From Lachnoclostridium sp. UBA7097 (GTDB lineage Bacteria; Bacillota; Clostridia; Lachnospirales; Lachnospiraceae): a DNA stretch of 38,240 bases. Each line of letters starts with the position of its first letter. Position 1 is the first letter of the stretch. The translations under genes and the position numbers were made by a program. The notes beneath the pieces were generated by a model. That model searched no databases. It was given only the letters and a program-made list of their open reading frames with translations, and was not told where the DNA came from. Positions 9,244 to 16,736 of this stretch are shown piece by piece. The stretch covers positions 1-38,240 of the forward strand of contig DKYP01000177.1 of the NCBI GenBank assembly GCA_002499945.1, in the 5' to 3' direction.

Positions 9244-9259
9244 ATCTGCACCTCCTCTC

Positions 9260-10327
9260 CTATACTTCCCCTGTTTCCCTTTTTAAATCTTCCTTAAGGC
9301 TTAAAAACACACTTGTAATCTCCGGGTCAAACTGTGTCCCCCTGCCTTCTTCTATTATTCCAAGGACTTTTGAAACAGGTCTTACCGGCTTTTTATAACA
9401 ACGCTCTGCATACAGTGCATCAAAAACATCTGCAAATGCCATTATCCTTGCACATAAAGGTATATCCTGCCCTGAAAGCCCTTCCGGATATCCTGTCCCG
9501 TCCCATCTCTCATGGTGGTAACGTGCTATATCTGCTGCTATTTTTATGTATTCATCATCCTCAAGCCCGCCCATAATTTCATGGATAATATCACTTCCAT
9601 AAACTGTATGTTTCTTCATATCATTAAATTCTTCTTCTGTAAGCTTTCCAGGTTTTTGCAGTATAAGGTCCGAAATCCTGATTTTGCCAATATCGTGCAG
9701 CGGCGCCGCCTTGCACATATTTTTAATATAACTTTCTGTAAGGATATCCGCATAAAGATGTTCTTCTTTCATTTTACCAGCAATCATGCCTACATATTTC
9801 TTAGTATTTTTAACATGCATCCCTGTACTGTCATCACGTAGTTCTATAAGGTTTGCCATGCCTATAATAACCTGCTCCTGCATACTGCTGATTTTCTGTG
9901 AATTGCGCTCTATCTCTTCTGCCTGCTCTGCAACCATGACTTCAAGCCTCTTATGGTAATCTTCAAGCTCTAATATCCTGTTTATACGGCTAAACGCAAC
10001 ATCTGCCACAAACGGCTTTCTGACAAAATCATGTGCACCTGCACGGAAACACCTTGTTTCTGTTTCACTGTCATCATCTGCGGTAAGGAATATAACAGGT
10101 ATCTGCTTGTATGTTTCATCATTTTGCAGGCGTTCCATAACTTCAAAGCCATCCATTCCAGGCATATTTATATCTAAAAGAATAAGGTCTGGGATTTTCT
10201 TTTCCAGATATTTAAATGCTGCCATTCCGGAAGTAGCAGCGGCAATCCTGTATTTCTTGCCGAATATCTTCTGTGCCAGCATAAGATTGTTCTTATCATC
10301 ATCAACTACTAAAATTACATGTTCCAT
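9260..10327 (-). CDS. Response regulator with HD-GYP cyclic-di-GMP phosphodiesterase output
   Basis: The 355-residue protein has an N-terminal receiver (VVDDD, phosphoacceptor D52 in LLDINMPGMDG), a short coiled linker and a complete HD-GYP domain. The domain's HD pair begins at H211 in LHDIGKIRI, and HHERWDGTGYP is intact, so hydrolysis of cyclic-di-GMP is expected from the family. A longer frame exists upstream, but the ATG at 10327 starts exactly at the receiver and has a GGGGGT ribosome site. It is the first gene of a four-gene operon with two hybrid kinases and a HipA-like kinase, which makes it the likely phosphorelay output to second-messenger turnover. Confidence 0.92.
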   Translation of the reverse strand: MEHVILVVDDDKNNLMLAQKIFGKKYRIAAATSGMAAFKYLEKKIPDLILLDINMPGMDGFEVMERLQNDETYKQIPVIFLTADDDSETETRCFRAGAHDFVRKPFVADVAFSRINRILELEDYHKRLEVMVAEQAEEIERNSQKISSMQEQVIIGMANLIELRDDSTGMHVKNTKKYVGMIAGKMKEEHLYADILTESYIKNMCKAAPLHDIGKIRISDLILQKPGKLTEEEFNDMKKHTVYGSDIIHEIMGGLEDDEYIKIAADIARYHHERWDGTGYPEGLSGQDIPLCARIMAFADVFDALYAERCYKKPVRPVSKVLGIIEEGRGTQFDPEITSVFLSLKEDLKRETGEV

Positions 10328-10384
10328 ATAAAACCCCCATGCCGCCCCCGGCGTCTTAACTAAAAAAGCAACTAATAATACTAT

Positions 10385-10413
10385 ATCATATAAGGGGGCA
10401 TTTTTAAACACAA
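10385..10413 (-). promoter_or_regulatory. Candidate promoter of the HD-GYP/kinase operon
   Basis: On the minus strand TTGTGT (10413-10408) and TATGAT (10390-10385) are separated by 17 bases and lie about 60 bases upstream of the HD-GYP start codon. Matches to the consensus are moderate. Confidence 0.4.
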
Positions 10414-10457
10414 TCCTTGAAAAAAACATATCTGTTTTATAAATTGGGGATGATGTA

Positions 10458-10949
10458 CTACATTTCTTCGTCCACCTGTCTAAGACAAAGTTCCATAAGC
10501 TTTTCTGAAATATAAATATTTTTATCAATCATTTCTTGTATAACAGATTTTAGTTCACATATATAGCCTTTCCTTTTTGCACTTATCAAAACACCAAGTG
10601 TACCTGTCACGGGCAATTTTAAATATTTTGCATATTTCTTTGCATTAGCATCATCTATAATAACAATATCTGCATTTTTTTCTTTTGCTAAAATCATAAC
10701 TTCTACTTCACCATCATGTAATTGCGTTTTAAACATAGATTTTGCCATTTGATTTTCTATATTTTCCACGTGAATCCAGCCAAGGGAGTTATCCACCTGC
10801 TTCTTGCATATAGATTCTTTCTTTTCTGACAATTCATTGTATACTGCCTGGGGAATCAAAATTTTACCATACATCTTTTTCAATAAATCAAGCTGCCCAA
10901 CATGGCATAATGCAATTAATGGCGTGGTGTTTACAATTACATTACGCAT
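10458..10949 (-). CDS. DUF3368 PIN-like toxin of a toxin-antitoxin pair
   Basis: The 163-residue protein starts MRNVIVNTTPLIAL, the typical N-terminal strand of DUF3368 PIN-like nucleases, and has the acidic motif VIIDDANAKKYAK near residue 105. These proteins are usually predicted RNases paired with UPF0175 antitoxins, and a UPF0175 gene lies directly upstream. The reading frame extends further upstream (to 11015), but the ATG at 10949 overlaps the antitoxin stop by 8 bases, the usual coupled arrangement, and fits the family's N terminus. Toxicity is not shown by sequence alone. It lies about 130 bases upstream of the signalling operon on the same strand. Confidence 0.8.
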   Translation of the reverse strand: MRNVIVNTTPLIALCHVGQLDLLKKMYGKILIPQAVYNELSEKKESICKKQVDNSLGWIHVENIENQMAKSMFKTQLHDGEVEVMILAKEKNADIVIIDDANAKKYAKYLKLPVTGTLGVLISAKRKGYICELKSVIQEMIDKNIYISEKLMELCLRQVDEEM

Positions 10950-11196
10950 TTTCCAGTTCCTCCAGAAATTCTTTTTCACTTTCAAAAGAAAATATAGATA
11001 TATTATTTTTTCCAAGATATTTTATAAAATCTTCTTTTGGCATGTCTGCTATATCTGCACAATATCCTAATGATACTTTTTTGTTTTTATATAAATCTAC
11101 AGCAAGCATACATTTCATATATACAGCAAAGTCATTTTCACTTTCATGTAAGTTTAACAATATTTCTTCTGGAACATTTATTGAAACAACACACAT
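10942..11196 (-). CDS. UPF0175 family antitoxin-like protein
   Basis: The 84-residue protein starts MCVVSINVPEEILLNL, and its central part has the UPF0175 pattern LYKNKKVSLGYCADIADMPK followed by a short helical tail. Family members are small DNA-binding antitoxins for DUF3368 PIN proteins. I chose the ATG at 11196 because GGAGGT lies immediately upstream of it. The more distal ATG at 11211 overlaps that ribosome site and would give five extra residues. The gene overlaps the toxin gene. Autoregulation from the promoter at 11273-11301 is expected for the family but unproven. Confidence 0.8.
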   Translation of the reverse strand: MCVVSINVPEEILLNLHESENDFAVYMKCMLAVDLYKNKKVSLGYCADIADMPKEDFIKYLGKNNISIFSFESEKEFLEELENA

Positions 11197-11272
11197 ATTT
11201 GTTACCTCCATTCATTATTTATAAAATTACACCTATATAACAATTATATTATTTTTATAGATACATGCCTAT

Positions 11273-11301
11273 ATTATATACTTTCCATTTTGTTCTTACA
11301 A
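11273..11301 (-). promoter_or_regulatory. Probable promoter of the toxin-antitoxin pair
   Basis: On the minus strand TTGTAA (11301-11296), a 17-base spacer and a perfect TATAAT (11278-11273) precede the antitoxin gene by about 75 bases. Confidence 0.55.
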
Positions 11302-11356
11302 CACAAAAATCAATACAGAGTGACACTACATTGATAAAAAAATTAAACAAAACCTA

Positions 11357-11385
11357 TTGACGTATATGGATATGTGATATATAAT
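11357..11385 (+). promoter_or_regulatory. Strong housekeeping-type promoter of cysK
   Basis: TTGACG (11357-11362) and TATAAT (11380-11385) have exactly 17 bases between them. Transcription should begin near 11392, giving a leader of about 55 bases. This is the best promoter match in the window. Confidence 0.8.
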
Positions 11386-11406
11386 CTGGAATATAAACAT
11401 ATAAAA

Positions 11407-11423
11407 CCTGTATGTAATACAGG
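11407..11423 (+). promoter_or_regulatory. Small hairpin in the cysK leader
   Basis: CCTGTAT (11407-11413) and ATACAGG (11417-11423) form a perfect 7-bp stem with a 3-base loop, 10 bases before the ribosome site AAGGAGGT. It may be an operator or an mRNA-stabilising 5' hairpin. It does not match a riboswitch I can recognise. Confidence 0.35.
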
Positions 11424-11446
11424 ATATATAACAAGGAGGTATAATT

Positions 11447-12376
11447 GTGGATATAAAAGAAAGTGCATTAGAATTAATTGGCAAAACACCTTTACTTAAA
11501 CTGAATGCTTATACAAAAAAGGCTGGTATTACAAATGCCACTATACTTGCGAAGTTGGAATATTTGAACCCTGCTGGTTCTGTAAAAGACCGCATTGCAC
11601 TGGCAATGATTGAAGATGCTGAGAAGAAAGGTATTTTAAAGGAAGGCTCAACAATTATTGAACCTACAAGTGGCAATACAGGTATAGGGCTTGCTGCTGT
11701 TGCTGCTGCAAAGGGTTACAGGGCAATTCTTACGCTTCCTGAAACTATGAGCGTGGAAAGAAGGAATCTCCTTAAGGCATATGGTGCTGAACTTGTACTT
11801 ACAGATGGTGCAAAGGGTATGAAAGGCGCTATTGCAAAGGCTGATGAACTTTCCAGGGAAATCCCTGGTGCAGTTATTCTTGGGCAATTTGTAAACCCTG
11901 CAAACCCTGCTGTACATAAGGCAACTACTGGCCCTGAAATATGGGAACAGGCAGATGGCAAGGTTGATATTTTTGTTGCAGGTGTTGGGACTGGCGGGAC
12001 AATAACTGGCGTGGGTGAATACTTGAAAGAAAAGAACCCGGATGTAAAAATTGTTGCCGTTGAACCTTCAGGAAGCCCTGTCCTTTCAAAGGGAACTCCA
12101 GGTGCACATAAAATACAGGGAATTGGTGCAGGATTTGTTCCTGATGTCTTAAATACAAAAATCTATGATGAAATTATTGCAATAGATAATGAAGATGCTT
12201 TTGCAGAGGGAAAAGCATTTGCAACCAGCGAAGGTATACTTGTAGGTATTTCTTCAGGTGCAGCACTTAAAGCAGCATCAATACTTGCTAACAGGCCTGA
12301 AAATGCAGGCAAGACAATAGTTGCCCTGCTTCCTGATTCTGGCGACAGGTATTTATCTACACCATTATTCAGTTAA
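11447..12376 (+). CDS. cysK: Cysteine synthase A (O-acetylserine sulfhydrylase)
   Basis: This 309-residue PLP enzyme makes L-cysteine and acetate from O-acetylserine and sulfide in the cytosol. The PLP lysine is K47 in NPAGSVKDR. The substrate loop PTSGNTGIGL and the phosphate-binding GTGGTITG motif are intact, and the length is normal for CysK. The start codon is GTG, placed by the strong ribosome site AAGGAGGT at 11434-11440. It is monocistronic: it has its own promoter, and the next gene (Fic) converges on it. No serine acetyltransferase is adjacent. Confidence 0.96.
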   Translation: MDIKESALELIGKTPLLKLNAYTKKAGITNATILAKLEYLNPAGSVKDRIALAMIEDAEKKGILKEGSTIIEPTSGNTGIGLAAVAAAKGYRAILTLPETMSVERRNLLKAYGAELVLTDGAKGMKGAIAKADELSREIPGAVILGQFVNPANPAVHKATTGPEIWEQADGKVDIFVAGVGTGGTITGVGEYLKEKNPDVKIVAVEPSGSPVLSKGTPGAHKIQGIGAGFVPDVLNTKIYDEIIAIDNEDAFAEGKAFATSEGILVGISSGAALKAASILANRPENAGKTIVALLPDSGDRYLSTPLFS

Positions 12377-12427
12377 AATATTCCACTGGATTGTTTTATA
12401 AACAGTGGATAAATGAAAATTATCCTG

Positions 12428-12457
12428 TGCCATAATAAATAATTATTTATTATGGCA
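12428..12457. terminator. Perfect 30-base palindrome between convergent cysK and fic genes
   Basis: TGCCATAATAAATAA is followed directly by its exact reverse complement, so in RNA it forms a long stem with a minimal loop on both strands. The position between two convergent genes suits a bidirectional terminator, but no clear T-run follows on either strand. A weaker hairpin (CCACTG with CAGTGG) lies just upstream at about 12387-12411. Confidence 0.4.
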
Positions 12458-12491
12458 TATTATGGTGGTGTGGCAGCTGGACCTGTAAATT

Positions 12492-13415
12492 TTATCCACC
12501 ACTAAAATAACCAATCAATTTTTTATATTCATCTTGTGCTGATAAACAAGTATCTGTTAAATATCCTTTTTCATTTCCAAATTCTTTCAGTCCCCTGTAA
12601 TAATATAATTTATGCCTTTCATCAATAATAAAAGGTACTATATTGTATTTTAAACACTCCTTAAATATTATTAATCTCCCTACTCTTCCATTACCATCCT
12701 GGAATGGGTGTATTTTTTCAAAATTATAATGAAATTCTATAATATCATTAATAGAAATACCATCCTTCTGCTGGTATCCAGATAAAAGCAGCTGCATTTC
12801 TTTCTTAACCCTGCCAGGCGGCGTTGTCTTAGAATCCCCCACCATATTTGGACGCTTTTTATAATCACCTGTATTAAACCATTCCAGACGGCTGTCTGAT
12901 GTATTAGATTTTAAAATTAAATGTATCCTTTTTATTATATTTTCAGACAGGATATCTTCAGCATGGTCCAGAATATAATCAAAACACTGGAAATGGTTTA
13001 CTGTTTCTATAATATCATCTATATTAGCAGGTTCTTTATCTATTCCAATGGTATTTGTTTCATAAATATACCGTGTCTGTTCCTCTGTCAGCCTGCTGCC
13101 CTCCATATGGTTAGAATTATATGCAAGTTTTACCTGTGTCTGGTGGTATATCCCGCCTTTTAAATGGATTTGCTTTTCTTCCCTTAACTGGTACAATAAA
13201 GATGTCTTACTGGTTTCTTTTCTCATTTCAAGAATATCCCCTGGCTGGCAGCCAATAAAGTTACAAATATCTCCAATTACTTTCATTGATACTGGTTCAT
13301 TTTTTGATAACTTTGCAAGAGTAGCAGTTGAAATTTTAATATTTTCCCTTAATTCTGTTTTTGTTATATTTCTTTGTTCCAATATATCAAAAAGTTTATC
13401 ATAAAAAACCTTCAA
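12492..13415 (-). CDS. XRE-HTH/Fic domain protein (probable AMP-transferase with built-in inhibitory motif)
   Basis: The protein has about 307 residues. An N-terminal XRE-type helix-turn-helix covers about residues 10-65. The inhibitory motif SNHMEG (pattern [S/T]xxxE[G/N]) lies before the Fic core, as in class II Fic proteins. The Fic active site HPFQDGNGRVGR is fully canonical. Fic enzymes usually transfer AMP to a hydroxyl of a target protein. Here the DNA-binding domain suggests self-regulated expression or a nucleic-acid-linked role. An upstream GTG (13424) overlaps the ribosome site GAGGTG (13427-13422), so the real start is most likely the TTG at 13415, six bases downstream of it. The target is unknown. 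Confidence 0.88.
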   Translation of the reverse strand: MKVFYDKLFDILEQRNITKTELRENIKISTATLAKLSKNEPVSMKVIGDICNFIGCQPGDILEMRKETSKTSLLYQLREEKQIHLKGGIYHQTQVKLAYNSNHMEGSRLTEEQTRYIYETNTIGIDKEPANIDDIIETVNHFQCFDYILDHAEDILSENIIKRIHLILKSNTSDSRLEWFNTGDYKKRPNMVGDSKTTPPGRVKKEMQLLLSGYQQKDGISINDIIEFHYNFEKIHPFQDGNGRVGRLIIFKECLKYNIVPFIIDERHKLYYYRGLKEFGNEKGYLTDTCLSAQDEYKKLIGYFSGG

Positions 13416-13559
13416 ATTTCCCACCTCTTTCTATAACCATTAGTGTATCATATACATTTATTTTTGTAAATATATTATATTTTATATTTAGTAATATAAA
13501 TTCTTTACATATATATCCATAAATTTTATGTGGTTATTATGGATTCTTTTATTTTACAC

Positions 13560-13588
13560 TTGACACACTGTAAAATTTATGTTATTTT
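13560..13588 (+). promoter_or_regulatory. Promoter of the padR operon
   Basis: A perfect TTGACA (13560-13565) is followed after 17 bases by TATTTT (13583-13588). Transcription would start near 13595, at the edge of the tandem operator-like repeats. Confidence 0.6.
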
Positions 13589-13596
13589 TACTATGT

Positions 13597-13654
13597 CAAT
13601 CGTAGTACGGCAGACGTAGCAGCGACAATCGTTGTTACGATAGCCGTATGAAAG
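13597..13654 (+). promoter_or_regulatory. Tandem operator-like repeats upstream of padR
   Basis: CAATCGT occurs at 13597-13603 and again at 13626-13632. Each copy leads into a TAC-N7-GTA dyad (13606-13618 and 13636-13648) whose two copies are exactly 30 bp apart. They lie just downstream of the promoter and end at the ribosome site AAAGGAG. This suits binding by the PadR dimer encoded next door, as PadR proteins commonly autoregulate. The element can also fold as RNA, since TACGGC pairs with GCCGTA. Confidence 0.55.
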
Positions 13655-13664
13655 GAGATTAAAT

Positions 13665-14030
13665 ATGAATAGTATAAGCAGTGATGTGATACGTGGCTAT
13701 AATGACACTATAATACTGTTCCTTCTTCTCCAGCATCCCTCCTACGGATATGAAATATCTAAACAAATAAAAACTTTAACAGAGGAGAAATATATTATTA
13801 AGGAAACAACCCTGTATTCAGCCTTTACCCGTATGGAAAAGAATGGATATATTGAATCTTTTTCTTCTGACAAAGAAGGGAGCGGAAAACGCAGGACTTA
13901 TTACCGTATTACAGATTACGGACGCCAGTATTACAAAGACAAATGTTCTGAATGGAATTTAACCAAAGAAGTAATCGAAAATTTTATCTTAAAGGAGGAC
14001 AATTATGGAAGCAATCAGGAACTATCTTGA
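13665..14030 (+). CDS. PadR family transcriptional regulator
   Basis: The 121-residue winged-helix protein shows the PadR pattern: ILFLLLQHPSYGYEISKQIK, then ETTLYSAFTRMEKNGYIESF for recognition helix and wing, and RTYYRITDYGRQYY, with a C-terminal helix for dimerisation. It starts eight bases after AAAGGAG. Its 3' end overlaps the next gene by 26 bases and contains that gene's ribosome site, so the two are co-translated. It probably represses its own operon through the tandem TAC-N7-GTA sites upstream. The inducer is unknown. The PadR, HAAS-membrane, DUF4097 order recurs in Firmicutes, where such modules are linked to envelope functions. Confidence 0.92.
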   Translation: MNSISSDVIRGYNDTIILFLLLQHPSYGYEISKQIKTLTEEKYIIKETTLYSAFTRMEKNGYIESFSSDKEGSGKRRTYYRITDYGRQYYKDKCSEWNLTKEVIENFILKEDNYGSNQELS

Positions 14031-14985
14031 AACAATGTTTGCCAACCTTCCAAACACACCAGAAGTTCTACGTGCCAAAAATGAATTATGGCAGATGATG
14101 GAGGATAAATACAATGAACTTATAGCAGAAGGCAAAAGTGATAATGAAGCTGTAGGAACTGTTATCGCAGAGTTTGGCAATCTTGATGAGATTTCAGAGG
14201 ACCTCGGGATATGGAATGTAGTCAGTAAGACACAGGATATTACCAGACGCAAAGTTACTATGGAGGAAGTAAAAAGATACCTGCATGAAAGTTCAAACTA
14301 CGCATATAAACTGGCATTAGGTGTATTTTTATGTATAAGCAGCCCTGTAGGCGCAATTATAAGTGATGCCACCAATATAAGTGATGCATTTGGAATACTT
14401 TTCCTTATGTCCTTTATTGCAGCAGCAGTAGTTTTATTTGTACATTCATCTATTACCATGCACAGATGGGATTTCCTTAAGCAGGAACTTTGCACTATTG
14501 ATTTTGCAACTACTAATTATATTAATGACCAAAAAGAAAGATACAGTTCAACATATGCGCTTCTTATGACTGTAGGTATTGTGTTATGTGTAGTAAGTTT
14601 TGTGCCTGCTGCAATAATTGATGAACTTGATTTATCATTCTACGGATTTGATATGGATGACATGTCTGGCATGATATTACTGGTACTTGTTGCAATTGGT
14701 GTATTTATGATTATATTATCATATACTATAAATAACACTTATGTAAACCTTTTAAAATTAAATAATGCATCTACTGTAAGTGGCAACTATGTATCATCAC
14801 AACACCCGGAAACCAAATATATATCACCGGCAGCGGCAACAGTTATGTCTGTATACTGGCAGACAATTACATGTGTATACCTTATGTGGAGTTTCCTGAC
14901 ATTTAACTGGCATTATACATGGATTATCTGGCCAATAGCCGGGATAATAAACGGAGTTTTAAACAGCGCGTTTAAAAAACAATAG
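14005..14985 (+). CDS. HAAS/DUF1700-like signalling-associated membrane protein
   Basis: In this 326-residue protein the first 65 residues form an alpha-helical HAAS-type domain (EAIRNYLETMFANLP, then VGTVIAEFGNLDEISEDLGI), as found next to PadR regulators. Five or so hydrophobic segments follow (about residues 97-118, 126-148, 185-210, 225-250 and 275-320), separated by a cytosolic-looking charged stretch. No enzymatic motif is seen. It starts inside the end of padR with AAAGGAGGA upstream and is followed 13 bases later by the DUF4097 gene. By analogy the HAAS domain may contact the PadR protein or other partners and link the membrane state to transcription. This is inference. Confidence 0.75.
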   Translation: MEAIRNYLETMFANLPNTPEVLRAKNELWQMMEDKYNELIAEGKSDNEAVGTVIAEFGNLDEISEDLGIWNVVSKTQDITRRKVTMEEVKRYLHESSNYAYKLALGVFLCISSPVGAIISDATNISDAFGILFLMSFIAAAVVLFVHSSITMHRWDFLKQELCTIDFATTNYINDQKERYSSTYALLMTVGIVLCVVSFVPAAIIDELDLSFYGFDMDDMSGMILLVLVAIGVFMIILSYTINNTYVNLLKLNNASTVSGNYVSSQHPETKYISPAAATVMSVYWQTITCVYLMWSFLTFNWHYTWIIWPIAGIINGVLNSAFKKQ

Positions 14986-14998
14986 GAGGAGGATTACC

Positions 14999-15850
14999 AT
15001 GAAAAAGACCGTATATCTGGCAATTTTAGCCTTAGTCACCGTTTTTTGCATAATTATAGGTTCAGTTTACCATATATCAGGGTGGATTGGCTTTGGGCTT
15101 GGAAACCTGTTTTCCTTTATTTCTGATGATGCAAACAATGGCAGCTCCGGCCATAACAATGTAACATATTCTGAAGATTTAGATGCATTTAACAGAATTG
15201 AAATTGATTCAGATGCAATGAATGTTACTATCAAAGAAGGTGCTGCTTACCATCTTGAATATGACTGTCCTGATTACAGGGAACCTGAATTTGAAGTAAC
15301 AGGCAGCAGGTTAAAAATCAAACAGTCCCCGGCTAAAGGCTGGTTCAGGAACCATTATACTGACAAATCCAAAATTACTGTCACAATTCCTTCAGGAACT
15401 GTTTTAGATAGCACAGAAATTTCAACTGACGTTGGAAATGCGTATATAAATGATATACAATGCAATGATTTTTCAATAGAAGCTGATGTAGGAAACATAG
15501 AAATAAATTCATGTACATTTGAAAGGTCAGAAATAGAAAGTGATGTAGGAAATATAGATATAAACAAATCAACCCTTGGAAGAACCAATATAGATACAGA
15601 TACAGGTAATGTAAACCTGGATGAATGCGGGTTTGGGGATTTGGAAATATATAATGATGTAGGAAATGTTACATTAGACAGCAAGGACATTGACCTTTCC
15701 AATTATAAAATTGACTTATCAACTGACCTTGGTTCAATAAGGTATAATGGAGAAAAACAGAAAAAACACTTCTACCAGGAAGCTTCAGGCACATCAGCTT
15801 CTTATAATATAACTATAGAAACAGATATAGGTAAAATAACTTTTAATTAA
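14999..15850 (+). CDS. Membrane-anchored DUF4097-type beta-helix protein
   Basis: The 283-residue protein has an N-terminal membrane anchor or signal (about residues 4-28) and a short linker rich in N, S and G. The rest is a run of beta-strand repeats in which VGN or TGN recurs about every 22 residues between residues 140 and 230, the hallmark of DUF4097 right-handed beta-helix proteins. No catalytic residues are evident. It is the third gene of the padR operon, with ribosome site AGGAGGAGG. Family members are generally extracytoplasmic or membrane-associated, and their function is not established. Confidence 0.8.
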   Translation: MKKTVYLAILALVTVFCIIIGSVYHISGWIGFGLGNLFSFISDDANNGSSGHNNVTYSEDLDAFNRIEIDSDAMNVTIKEGAAYHLEYDCPDYREPEFEVTGSRLKIKQSPAKGWFRNHYTDKSKITVTIPSGTVLDSTEISTDVGNAYINDIQCNDFSIEADVGNIEINSCTFERSEIESDVGNIDINKSTLGRTNIDTDTGNVNLDECGFGDLEIYNDVGNVTLDSKDIDLSNYKIDLSTDLGSIRYNGEKQKKHFYQEASGTSASYNITIETDIGKITFN

Positions 15851-15892
15851 AATAACAAGCAAATTTAACTCTTTAATTAATAATGCATTTGT

Positions 15893-15937
15893 AAAAATTC
15901 CAGGAGATACAAAAGAAAGTACCACCTGGAATTTTTT
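15893..15937 (+). terminator. Rho-independent terminator of the padR operon
   Basis: AAAAATTCCAGG (15893-15904) pairs with CCTGGAATTTTT (15925-15936) across a 20-base loop and ends in a T-run. It lies 42 bases after the DUF4097 stop codon. Confidence 0.8.
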
Positions 15938-15977
15938 AAATTTTATAACGCATTAAATTGATTTATTTAGTGCATTA

Positions 15978-16005
15978 ATTACATACTGGTTTAATGTAAT
16001 TTTTT
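15978..16005 (+). terminator. Second, AT-rich terminator-like hairpin
   Basis: ATTACAT (15978-15984) pairs with ATGTAAT (15994-16000), followed by TTTTT. It may be a back-up terminator, but the stem is AT-rich and weak. Confidence 0.35.
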
Positions 16006-16050
16006 GCTGTGCTGCAAGCATTGCAATTTGTCAAACTATTAAATTGTTTA

Positions 16051-16096
16051 AAACACAAAAACAAAACAGGACAGCAATATTACTCTTTACTGTCCT
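16051..16096 (-). terminator. Terminator of the pyrophosphatase gene
   Basis: On the minus strand AGGACAG (16096-16090) pairs with CTGTCCT (16074-16068) and a T-rich tract follows (16067-16051). It starts about 29 bases after the ppa stop. A longer inverted repeat, AATTTGTCAAA (16025-16035) against TTTGACAAATT (16104-16114), brackets it. Confidence 0.75.
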
Positions 16097-16124
16097 GTCC
16101 TGCTTTGACAAATTATATCACAAA

Positions 16125-16664
16125 TTAAACCTTATTAACAAATTTACTTTTATAGCGTTCCATGCATTCTTCTATTACTGCCACGGCGTCCAGTGCACCA
16201 CTAAACTCATTGACTGCTGTCTTTTTTCCTTCCAAATCTTTATATACAGAGAAGAAATGGTGTATTTCGTCAAATATATGTTTAGGCAGTTCTGAAAGTT
16301 CTGTAAACATCTGGTATGTAGGGTCTGCCCACGGAATTGCAATAATTTTCTCATCTCCTGCCCCGCCATCTGTCATTTTTAATACACCTATAGGATAACA
16401 GCGTACAAGTGTCAGTGGTTCTAAAGGCTCTGAACACATAATAAGGACATCTAAAGGGTCGCCGTCATCACCCAGGGTACGGGGGATAAACCCATAATTC
16501 ATTGGATAATGGGTAGATGTATATAGTACCCTGTCTAAAATAATTAACCCTGTTTCCTTATCTAATTCATATTTTTTCTTGCTTCCTTTTGAGATTTCAA
16601 CAACAGAAATAAAATCTGTTGGAAAAATCCTTTCTTCGCTGATATCATGCCAGATACTTCCCAT
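16125..16664 (-). CDS. ppa: Family I inorganic pyrophosphatase
   Basis: The 179-residue cytosolic enzyme splits pyrophosphate to phosphate and drives biosynthetic reactions. The family I signature GDDGDPLDVLIM, with its metal-binding aspartates, is intact. It is preceded by HYPMNYGFIPRT and followed by the usual WADP segment. The start ATG has AAAGGTGAG upstream. It lies 72 bases downstream of ptsI on the same strand, so partial co-transcription is possible. TATAAT-like sequences occur in the gap, but I find no convincing -35 partner. Length is normal for the family. Confidence 0.95.
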   Translation of the reverse strand: MGSIWHDISEERIFPTDFISVVEISKGSKKKYELDKETGLIILDRVLYTSTHYPMNYGFIPRTLGDDGDPLDVLIMCSEPLEPLTLVRCYPIGVLKMTDGGAGDEKIIAIPWADPTYQMFTELSELPKHIFDEIHHFFSVYKDLEGKKTAVNEFSGALDAVAVIEECMERYKSKFVNKV

Positions 16665-16736
16665 TATCTCACCTTTTTCTATATAAATACAGAATTTTTA
16701 TTATAAGCTGCTATTAATATTATATCCTTTTTGCCC

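Noticed and set aside
11386..11446. T-box or S-box riboswitch before cysK
   Set aside because: The leader is only about 55 bases and has no specifier loop, antiterminator or SAM-binding core.
16665..16736. Separate ppa promoter
   Set aside because: Two TATAAT-like sequences occur, but neither has an acceptable -35 partner at 16-18 bases.
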